A DNA stretch of 64,000 nucleotides from Ficedula albicollis (Eukaryota > Chordata > Aves > Passeriformes > Muscicapidae): the NCBI RefSeq assembly GCF_000247815.1, contig NC_021676.1:19734782-19798781 (forward strand), in the 5' to 3' direction. The position numbers and the translations under genes were made by a program. Below the pieces are notes generated by a model, which saw only the letters and a list, made by a program, of their open reading frames with translations, did not search any database and was not told where the DNA came from. This document shows positions 36,050-64,000 of the stretch, piece by piece (the first letter of the stretch is position 1; every line of letters starts with the position of its first letter).

Positions 36050-36490
36050 CTGGGGGCTCTCCAGGCTCCAGGATTCCTCCAGGAATTCTCCAGGATTCCT
36101 CCTCCAGGATTTCTCCAGGAATTCCTCCAGGATTTCTCCAGGAATTCTCCAGGATTTCTCCAGGAATTCTCCAGGAATTCTCCTCCAGGATTCCTCCTCC
36201 AGGATTAATTCTCTAGGATGTCTCCAGGATTCCTCCAGGAATTCTCCTCCAGGATTTCTCCTCCAAGATTCCTCCTCCAGGATTTTGCCAGGATTCCTCC
36301 TCCAGGATGTCTCCTTCAGGAGTTCTCCAAGATTCCTCCAGGATTTCTCCAGGGTTCCCCCAGGATTTCTCCAGGAATCATCCAGGAATTCTCCAAGATT
36401 TCTCCAGGATTTGTCCACGATTCCTCCAGGAATTCTCCTCCAGGATTTCTCCAGGATTTCTCCTCCAGGATTCCTCCAGGATGCAGCTCA
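36050..36490. repeat. CTCCAGGATT(C) short tandem repeat
   Basis: About 35 variants of a ~12-bp unit ('ctccaggattcc', 'tccaggaattct', 'ctccaggatttc'). It yields meaningless repetitive open frames on both strands. Confidence 0.92.
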
Positions 36491-36694
36491 GCATCCCTGG
36501 CTGCACTGCACATCCCTGCCAGAGCCCTGCTGCTGGAAATTCCCAATTTATTTAAATTAAAATATGGGATTAGGAGGGAAGGAGGAATCCAGCAATGGTT
36601 CTCCTTCTCCATGAATCGTTCCTTGAGGAATTTTGGCAGCCCCAGGAGTTCACATCTCCACCTTCAGGGAGTCCTTTTCCTTTTGGAAAACAGG

Positions 36695-36795
36695 ATAAAA
36701 GGATGGTTTGGGTTGGGAGGAACCTTAAAATCCATCCCATTCCACACCTCCCCCTGTCCCAGGCTGCTCCAGCTGCCCAGCCCAGAGCCTTCTGC
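36695..36795 (-). mobile_element. CR1 LINE 3'-end fragment, antisense
   Basis: 'aaggatggtttgggttggga' then 'ggaaccttaaaatccatccc' and 'cccaggctgctccag'. Confidence 0.82.
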
Positions 36796-36799
36796 CACA

Positions 36800-39700
36800 T
36801 TTTTTTGTGATTTATAGATTTTTTTATTGATTCCCATCACACTGAATCCCTTCCCTCTCTCCCACAGCTCTCTGTTGTTTTGTCTCCCACTCCTCCAAAG
36901 AGAAGGAAAACAAAATTCCACAACACTGGGATCCATGAGCTGTTTGCAGGCAAGAGAAACTCCAACGAATGCACCTTTTGTCCAAATTCCCCCCAAATTA
37001 AATTGCAGCTTTATCAGTTCCAGCCAGTGTTAATGCTAATAATCCAATTAAATGCAGGGTGAGCCTAATTAAGGTAAATGAAGAATTTCACTGGCAGCAC
37101 TAAGAACATTTAAAATTAGCAAGAAAGGAAAAAAAAACCTGAGAAACACCCAGGGACTGAGTGTGCCCCAGTGCCAGGCCCATTTTATTACCTTAATCCA
37201 TAGAAAATATCCATTTTTAGGGTGGAAAATTTTCATCAGGGGCTGGTTGATGGGTCTGGAGTAAAATCCTGTCCCTCTTGAGCATCTTCCCCTCTCAGCT
37301 CTCAAACCTTTAACACCTCACTAGCCATGACTAAAAAGAATGGGATAAAAGAGGATTTTTTTTTTCCAGGATATCATCAGCAGATTGTGAGTTCTTCACT
37401 CTGAAGCCATCAGGAAAAAAAAAATTCTCTTCACTGGATGCACGAAGCAGGGACTCAGCTCCTTGCAGAAAGCTGTGGGAGACACCTGAGGCCAGGTGAG
37501 TGAGAGAGCAAGGAAACACTGAGGAGATACTTGGGTTTAATACAAAAAGGAAAATCCAAATTAAAAAATAACAACAAAGAAAAACAAACCAAAAACCAGA
37601 ATAACACAATTTGCATATTCAGTTCCATTGGTTATATTCCATTTTTTCCCATTATTTATGTTCCTTTTTGGGTTGTTTTTAACAGCCTGCACTCCCCATT
37701 CCCCCCAAACCAGGGGGATCACTCCATTTCTATCCTGTGGAAGGGAAATGGCTCCACATTCACTTTATTCATTAACATCCTTTAATTGACTTCACCTTTC
37801 CAAGTGTGGAATTCTGAGTTCTCACCCAATAACCAGAGCAGCCACTCCCTTTAAAAAGGCAAAATGTTTATTTTGGTAGGGAATAAAAATACCTGCAATC
37901 CAGGAGAGACTCCGTGGGACAAACAGAGACAAAAGACACAATTCTCCTCTAGACAAGATCAGCTTCAGGCAGTGCAGGAATGAAGAGCCCCTGGGGGCAC
38001 AAACTGGGGCTCCTCCCCCACAAATGTCCCTCCCGGTGACACAAAGAGCAGCAGGGACATCCCAGAACACCACACATGGTTTGAGGGACATTCCCACAAG
38101 GGTGGGGTTGGGGATGCCAAGGAAAATCCAGCTGGAGGATGGGACCCAGTGCTGAGTTACTCCAGGAGTTTCTGCTCCGTTGAATCGATGGAAATACAGA
38201 AATGATATCAAATGATATAAAAACAACCCTGCCCTGCTCCTGCAGCTCCCAGGGGGGCACATTAATTAATTAATGTCATTAGCAAAGCTGCCCTAATGAA
38301 TGGCCCACCTGGCTGCCAAGCACAGGCTTTACCATCCCCTGCTTCCTCAGCTAATTAATCAAGTGCTGGCTGCTAATTAAAACAGAAATAGGACATTCAG
38401 AGCAGGTTCTTCCCTCAGGGAGGGATGGAAACCAGGAACAGCTGGGAGAGGTCCCCAAAAAACAACCCCAGCTCTCAGCAGGGAGCAGGAAAACACCTTT
38501 GGAGTTCTCCTGGCCACTCCAAGCCCATCTCCTCCATCCCATCTCCTCTGTATCACAGCTGGTTTATTTTTATTCCAAGGAATAAAATAAATTCCTGGAA
38601 CTTGGTAAAATAAATTCCTGGAATTTGGAAAGGCAATCACTAAGCACAGGAACACAGCAAGAGTAAATCAGTCCTCCAAGCTTTTCACAAATTGCTTTTC
38701 CTCACCCCTAAAGAGGCCATGGAGAAGTGAAACTATGGACTACTCAACTATTCCCACTTTTTCCCTGCAGAGCAAACAGCACCACCTGGATTTCCTCTCC
38801 CACAGGTGAGAGCTGCAAAAGAAAACCTCAATTTAAGAAACCACAGCACAAAATTCACATTAAAGACACTTCAAATGAAGCTCCACGAGTCCCTCTTGAA
38901 TACAGGCTCTGCCTGAGCCTGCACACACAAAATCCAAGAGGTTTAAAAAACATTGATTTTTGGGTTTGGCTCTGTTTTGCCACTGGGGTTAAAAACAGTG
39001 AGATTACTCCAAGTTTACAACACTGAGTAACCTGGTGGTGGTTGTACACACTTGTAGTAACACTGGGGTTTTGCAGACATTGTTTTTAGGACAAGGGAAG
39101 ATTATTCAGCTCCTCCAATGGCAATTCCAAAGGCAAAGCAACACACAAACATTTCCAGGAGTTTTTTGCAAGCTGGATTTGTACAATAATTAACCAATGG
39201 CATCTCTAAATCCCTCAGTAGTCAATCAAAACCCTCTCCAGTTTTGGACCTCTAATGAAAATTAGAGAATTTATTAATGATACTCAAAGAACTGATGATT
39301 CACAGAATAACTGGTCCTAAAAAGTGCCTGTCTTGGCCTCATGTCCCATTTCCCCTCAGATTTGGGGAGGGATGTTGCCCATTATCCCTGGAAAGAGAAG
39401 ACAGGGCTGATCCTCAGTCACACCTGGGCCAGCATTTCCAGTGTTTAACTTTTAATCCATCCCTCTTGTAGCTCCCACTCCTTCCTTGACAACAAGTTTG
39501 ACAAACCCTCAATAATAAAAAAACTTCCTCTTTGCCATTCCAGGCAGTGGAGAAACACTCTGCTCTCTTTTTCCTTGGAGCTTTCATGTGCTTCATAAAA
39601 TTTATAATTTATAAATTACCCAGAATGAGCCACTCAGGAAGTTTTGGTTGGTTTTTGGACACTGGATCTACCTAGTGATTTCCCCATGGGTTAAAAGCAC

Positions 39701-40120
39701 ATAAACACAATTATTGCACTTTCTGACGTGGAACATTTTTGTTCTTGACCTTTCAAAGGAAGATATTGACCCAAACTGCAGCCAGGCTGGGAAGTGACTC
39801 TGACCACAGCAATTCTCTAGAAACAGGGAACTCCAGGGGAATTTTGCCCAGGGCTACACCTGGAGCTGGTCCTTGCACTGGCAGTGCTGCTCTCCTGGAT
39901 TACCTGGATTGGTAAATTCAGCCTCTAAGGGAGCTCCTGTGGTGCTTACAGGAAATTCTACATTTTCAATTGTTCAATTCTTTACCTGCTGCTAATTCCA
40001 GGGCTCAGTCTGGCAGGGTGCTCCACTCTGAACCTCGTGATTCAACAGGAGAATCTCCCTCACTCCCTTTCATCCTGACCCTTTTCCATCCCCAGCCCCC
40101 ACAACGGTTGATTTTAGTTT
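36800..40120. other. Intergenic/3' flank of MTMR8, no gene recognised
   Basis: About 3.3 kb of single-copy-looking, moderately A/T-rich DNA. The 3' UTR of MTMR8 may extend into its right part: plus-strand TTTATT (minus AATAAA) occurs near 37,866, but nothing fixes the true polyadenylation site. Confidence 0.4.
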
Positions 40121-40127
40121 TACATAG

Positions 40128-40340
40128 CTTGATTTTCTGTTTTAGTTTTTCTCTGTGTGCTTTAACCATTTAATGAGTAACAGAGTGAACCTTGCCAATG
40201 AATTTGGTCACACTTTTTTATATCAAACCTGCTTTTGCTGATGCCTCTCCCAAGGATTCTTTGGGTGACCTTCAAACACTCATTTGTGACACCCAATCCC
40301 TGGGGAGAGAACTCCTTGTTTCTTCTCTTTCTTCCCAAGT
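40128..40340. repeat. Dispersed repeat, copy 1 of 2 (~213 bp)
   Basis: 'ttctgttttagtttttctct' through 'ctctttcttcccaagt' recurs at 43,493-43,705 in the same orientation with a few substitutions. Probably part of a transposable element; family not recognised. Confidence 0.85.
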
Positions 40341-41321
40341 TCACTGCCATGAGACACTGTTCATGAGACAGACAACACATCCCTAAAGTTCTGGGAATTT
40401 GATCATTCCCTAGAATCACTCAGCAAGTGATTTCAGCATTTTAGGCCCCATTTTAATCCCAGAACACAGCCTATCTGTAATTGCTGTCTCATCAATGATT
40501 CCAGCTTGGAACAGGATTATTCTCTTGCTTCAGTTTAACCAAGATCATAAAGTAAGAGAGAAAAATTCCACATCAGTGTTTTCCTGTCTTTCCTCATTTC
40601 CAATCCTCCCTCTTATCACAAATCCACGTGTTCCAGGCTGGCTCTGGGGCTTGCTGCACTCCCATCAACAAAGAAAAGTCCATAAAAGCTGCTTCTTCAA
40701 GAGGTCAGCTTGGAAAGAAGCAAAAAACCCAGGAGAAGCTGCAGCAGGAGAAAAGCTCCTCACAAACACTGATACAGACAGGACCCAAGAGCACACTGCA
40801 AACTCCACCACAAAACCAGAGTGGCCTGGCTGGACACAGACACAGTCTCAGAGAAGGCACAGGGGGTTTGGTTCTGTGTAACAAATATGCATAGGAAACA
40901 AAACATGAATCACTTCTGCTACAAGGCAAGGGTCCATGCAGAGATTCATTCACAGCTAAGAAAGGTTGGGGGGGTTTATCATTTCAAGACAGATTGCAGT
41001 TTTTTTCTTGTTTTCAGATGACCTTGGACCACAACTGAGAACAGAGGGATTTGCATCCTTCCTCCTGCACTCACTGCCCAGCTCCTCATGGAATTGGCAT
41101 GAATTCTTCCAGCCTCAAGCAGCAGTGCTGGCAGGCAGCCCTAACCCTCAGAAATGCACGTGTTCCCACTGAAAGCCAAGTTCCCAGGAGTGCCAGGCAG
41201 GCTCCTGGCAGCTCTGCACCACCTGGGTGTCCCCCAGGAGCCCTGCACACCCCTACTCACACTCAGCTGCCAATGGGGGCTGCAGCAGCTCCCCTGAGCT
41301 TCTCCCAGCAGCTCCCAGAGC

Positions 41322-60094
<18,773 letters not shown>

Positions 60095-60129
60095 CTGCAG
60101 CAGGGACACACCAGGGACACACCAGAGAA

Positions 60130-60310
60130 TCCCAGGATTGCTGAGGCTGGGAAAGCCCTCTGGGATCATGGAGCCCAGCCTGTGCACAATTCCCAGCCTG
60201 TCACCCAGTTGTTCCTTGGACACCCCACCCCAAACCTCCCTGGCAGCCCCTTCCAAGGCCTGGCCACCCTTTCCATGGAGGAATTCCTCCAAATCCAACT
60301 TTGATACAAG
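60130..60310 (-). mobile_element. CR1-like fragment, antisense
   Basis: 'gaatcccaggattgctgagg', 'ctgggaaagccctctgggat' and 'cttggacaccccaccccaaa' resemble another CR1 subtype tail with the 'ctggccaccctttccatgga' end. Confidence 0.55.
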
Positions 60311-61326
60311 AACTAGAACTACCTAAGCACCTGCTGAACTCCATTCTATCAACCTCTAATACACAGCTCATGAAGCAAGACAGAAAAAATACAAGAACTT
60401 AAGTCCCTCCTGCAACACCAAGTCAGCCTTACACCACAAACTCAAATTATTTCTTCATGAATTAAAGCCATAAAGGTTAAACAAACAGCCACGGTTCAGC
60501 ACCAGCAAATCCTAACAGGATTACTGGATTTGTAGCCAAGATGACCCCAGTTTGTTACCGTGTGAGGCTGCAGAAATAACAAGCCAAAGAACTGCAAAGG
60601 AAAGACTTGGCTGTGCTCAGGGTGATCAACATGTTGCTCTGGAAGGAACAGCCCTCTCCAGTCTGACTTCCCACTGCTCATTCCCTGTCAGCAGCCACTT
60701 CTTGTAACTCACTTCCTGGCATCCAAGTGTATTTCAAAAACCACACCGAGCTAATTAACAAAAAACAGCTTTAAAGAACACCAGTGCAGACATCATTAAA
60801 TATGTTACAGCGCTGGATTGATTTTCTCCTGGCCTGTTTGCTGCCTAATGAATGCAGATGTGATTTTTCTTTCACCATCAAGAAGAAGAAATAGGGAAAA
60901 ATAATTCGATGGACAACAAAAACAAATGTTTTAGCAGTAAATGATGGTTTAGTACTGGGTATTGAATGTGTGAGCTTCCTTATGTCTCAAGTACATAATG
61001 GAAAATCTCAGTTAAAAAATTGGAGAGCTGAGGCCTGAGCTCAGTGCCCTCTTAGCAGCTCGTGTTTTTCAACATATATAACTATTAAATATAATATATA
61101 CAACTATTAGATGTAATATTGCCCTTTTCAGGGCACTACAGGAATGCAGGACCAGCAGAGCACCTCAGAGCAAGGGGTAAGGAGCATCCCCAAACCAAAG
61201 TCCTACAGAACAAAACGGGCAACAACAACCTCCATTGCAGTGAAGGAGAAAATTAAATTATCAACTGCCTGAATAAATACAATTCCATTTAGTACAGCGT
61301 TCCCGTTTGACTTAATTCAATAGGTT
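60311..61326 (-). other. Presumed MTMR8 intron 1, no exon found
   Basis: About 1 kb of A/T-rich sequence. I looked for a short upstream exon with an ATG and donor in phase 0 and did not find one I could support. Confidence 0.45.
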
Positions 61327-62681
61327 GGAAAAAGATCCCCTACAGCTCTGGAATTCCCGAACCTGCTCATTCTGGAACGAGAGCATTAAGTTCCAGGACA
61401 AGGGGGAATGGCTTTGTACAGCCAGAGGGCAGGGCTGGATGGGATATTGGGCAGGAATTGTCCCCTGGGAGGGTGGGGAGGGGCTGGGATGGATTTCCAG
61501 AGAAGCTGTGGCTGCCCCTGGATCCCTGGCAGTGCCCAAGGCCAGGCTGGAGCTGCCTGGGGCAGTGGAAGGTGTCTCAGGGGTGGCACAGGATGAGCTG
61601 TTGCAACCCAAACCTCTGTGGTTCTGGCAGTGGGAGTGATGTGATCTCCCATGAGGAACTTCTGGAGGGCTGTGCAAAGTTCACATCCCAAACCTGACCC
61701 CTGTCAGTCCCTTGAGTCACCCAGCTGTGTGCAGTTCTGCCCTTGCCAGCTGAGCCAGGCATCCCCAGAATTCCCAAATCCCACAGAGTGGCATCTTTGC
61801 TGTGTTTCCAGCACTGTGGTCACTGCTCACTTATGAAAGTTTGTGCTTCACCCTGCCCTGATTGGAGTCACTCTTAGTGTGAGCCAGACACCCTCAAAAA
61901 CCTGTGCTCTCTTCTAACTCCAGCTTTTTATTCCAGCATGGATGAATCTTCAGGCTTTTCTTGCAGGACAGCATTCCACTGAGCTCCCACCTGGCTCCTG
62001 CCTCTGGCAGCCTCTCTTTTTGGGGTGCTGGAACTAGTATTTGGAGCTGTGTTATTAAAGGATGTCATTTGTAGCTGTAATTTGTGATGATGTCACCAGG
62101 CTGAGGGAGGGGAATTCATGGCAGCTTCTTGCTGGGCTGGAAATCCTGTAGGAAAAATAGGCTTTACCCAGTTTTGATTTATTTTTTTTTAATTAATATT
62201 AAGGCCTGCATTCCCCTTGTGCTCTTTGGAGTTTTCTTGGTTCTCAAGTTCTGCCTTTGATGCTGTAGCTGGCAGGTTTGTGGTGTTACATTTGAAAGCC
62301 GTCACTGCTCTTTGAGGTGTGAAAATTAGAGGTTTGGGCAGAGCCTGGAGCGTGGGAGGTGTCACTGCAGGGGCTCACACCAGTTTCCTTTGGTCTCAAC
62401 TGTGTAAATGCTGCAGCTCTTCCTTTTCTTCTGCTTCTGGGTTGCAACAGCACATTTTTGTTGTTTTAAGATGTCTGAGTGTGCTCCCTTCATGGATTTT
62501 TGGCAGAGAACCTCATTACTGATGACTTGCACAGGTGTGATGGACAGCTCTGGGTTACCTGCTTAGTACCCAGCTGTTTTATCAGCCTCTGACAGGTTCC
62601 CCTCTGTCTCTGATGAGTTCTTGGTTGGATTTGCACTTTGTGAAGAGAGGGAAGGAGGTTGGGGTGATAAATGGGCACTTG
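61327..62681. repeat. Chimeric duplicate: direct copy of 59.63-59.87 kb fused to inverted copy of 57.48-58.59 kb
   Basis: 61,327-61,570 repeats about 59,632-59,873 in the same direction with a few substitutions. 61,570-62,681 is the reverse complement of 57,478-58,589 without indels (paired coordinates sum to 120,159). The switch occurs inside CR1 sequence shared by both sources. No MTMR8 exon is included. Confidence 0.93.
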
Positions 62682-62793
62682 GGGATGAGAGGAACCTCCG
62701 CGCTTTGACAGAAACGAAACATTCCGGAATCACCCCCAAAGCACCGAAACACTGAAACCCCCTCCCCACAAAGCGCCGGAGCCACCAACACGC

Positions 62794-62892
62794 NNNNNNN
62801 NNNNNNNNNNNNNNNNNNNNNNNNNNNNNNNNNNNNNNNNNNNNNNNNNNNNNNNNNNNNNNNNNNNNNNNNNNNNNNNNNNNNNNNNNNNN
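62794..62892. other. Assembly gap (99 N)
   Basis: A run of N of about 100, a conventional placeholder for a scaffold gap of unknown size. Sequence on the two sides is unrelated. Confidence 0.99.
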
Positions 62893-62972
62893 TAGCCCGT
62901 TCCTCGAGTCCGCAGAGTGTGCACGGAGCCCCCAAAATGTGCACAGAGATCCCAAAATGTGCACGGAGAGCT

Positions 62973-63059
<87 letters not shown>

Positions 63060-64000
63060 AATGTGCACGGAGACCCCCAAAATGTGCCCGGAGAGCTGGG
63101 GATGTGCCCGGAGCCCCCAAAATGTGCACGGAGCCACCAAAATCTGCCTGTAGCCCCCAAAATCTGCCTGTAGCCCGTTCCTGGAGCCCGCAGAGTGTGC
63201 CCGGAGCCCCCAAAATGTGCACGGAGACCCCAAAATGTGCCTGGAGCCCTCAGGATGCGCCCTGAGAGCTCGTGGGAATGTGCCCAGAGCCCCCGCCCGG
63301 AGCCCCCCAAAAAAGGGGAGCAAAAAACCAACCAAACAAAAAATTTAAAACAACCAAAAAAACCCCGTGCCCTGAGCCCTCAGGGTATGCCCGGAGCCTC
63401 GGTCATGTTCCCGGAGCCCTCAGGATGTGCCCCGAGCCCTCGGAGTGTGCCCGGAGTCCCCCCAAAAAAAGGGGAAGTAAAAAAAAAGAAAAATATGCAC
63501 TGAGCCCTCAGGATGTGCCCCCAAAATGTGCCCGGAGACCCCAAAATGTGCCTGGAGCTCGTGGGATGTGCCTGGACCCCCTTCCCGGGAGCCCTCAGGA
63601 TGTACCCGGAGCCCCAAAAAAAGGGGGAGAAAAAAAAAAAAAATGCCCGGAGCCCAGGTCGTGTTCCTCGGGATGTGCCCTCAAAATGTGCCCAGAGCCC
63701 TCAAAGTGTGCCCGGAGCCCCCAAAAAAAGGGGAAACAAAAAAAAAAAATAAATGTGCAGGCCCGGAGCCCTCAGGATGTGCCCCCAAAATGTGCTCGGA
63801 GCCCCCCAAAAAAAGGGGAAAAAACAACAACAAAAAAAAATGCCCGGAGCCCTCAGGATGTGCCCCAAAAAATGTGCCCAGAGCCCTCGGAGTGTGTCCG
63901 GAGCCCCAAAAAAAGAGCGAGCAAAAAAAAAAAATATGCCTGGAACCCTCAGAATGTGCCCCCAAATTATTCCCGGAGCCGAATGTGCCCCCAAATTATC
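62893..64000. repeat. GC-rich degenerate minisatellite beyond the gap
   Basis: Irregular repeats of 'cggagcccccaaaatgtgc' and 'cggagccctcaggatgtgcc', with A-rich spacers 'ccccaaaaaaaggggaa', fill the interval to the window edge. No gene is seen. The array may belong to another locus. Confidence 0.9.
62974..63058. other. Poly-G run, 85 bp
   Basis: G homopolymer within the minisatellite after 'cacggagagctc'. Confidence 0.85.

Noticed and set aside
35988..36560. Serine/proline/phenylalanine repeat frames in the CCAGGATT region
   Set aside because: Simple-sequence repeat, open on both strands, with variants that break periodic coding.
37331..37609. Minus-strand frame with a plausible protein-like segment
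   Set aside because: No homology recognised, hydrophobic low-complexity start from T tracts, no supporting splice sites.

Overview
The window is vertebrate nuclear DNA, very probably from a passerine bird. It carries many CR1 LINE tails (the recurring antisense 'aatggtttgggttgggaagg' and sense 'ccttccaaccc...ccatgattc' signatures). It also carries ERVL-type LTRs of a kind I associate with songbirds, intron-rich genes with GT/AG junctions, and a gene order matching the human Xq11.2 block AMER1-ASB12-MTMR8. From general knowledge, that block lies on chicken chromosome 4 (short arm) and zebra finch 4A; this placement is inference. Three protein-coding genes are supported, all on the minus strand and in the human order. 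No bacterial-type operon, CRISPR array, tRNA or rRNA was seen.

Layout. 1-13.9 kb: repeat-rich DNA downstream of AMER1: a 37-bp array, a solo LTR with a 5-bp target duplication, a 74-copy perfect 32-bp minisatellite and local duplications. 14.26-17.50 kb: AMER1, a single GC-rich coding exon with a splice acceptor just upstream and a candidate CpG-island promoter at about 18.9-20.05 kb. 22.98-26.62 kb: ASB12 in three exons with its SOCS box. 27.94-31.5 kb: a near-identical second copy of ASB12 exons 1-2 and flanks without the SOCS-box exon, most likely an unresolved second haplotype. 31.5-41.3 kb: intergenic DNA. 41.3-60.1 kb: MTMR8, twelve exons resolved to the base plus a probable last exon; the first coding exon was not found. 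61.3-62.7 kb: a chimeric inverted duplicate joined at CR1 copies. 62,794-62,892: a run of N. After it, an unrelated G/C-rich minisatellite.

The dominant oddity is assembly artefact. Thirteen pure G runs (85-1,633 bp, 5,717 bp in total, about 9% of the window) all lie on the plus strand and replace real sequence inside genes and LTRs. With an Illumina adapter fragment embedded at 23,844-23,868, they point to gap filling with poly-G reads from two-colour sequencing chemistry. Poly-Gly and poly-Pro 'proteins' across these runs are spurious.

The genes are not an operon and share no obvious pathway. AMER1 is a membrane-bound APC/beta-catenin regulator, ASB12 a substrate receptor for a cullin-5 ubiquitin ligase, and MTMR8 a phosphoinositide 3-phosphatase. 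The most interesting biology I can support is the capture of gene boundaries by tandem repeats: the MTMR8 exon 11 splice donor is multiplied to 17 copies, the exon 6 acceptor is duplicated, and the AMER1 stop codon sits in a 62-bp minisatellite. I found no convincing previously undescribed functional system.
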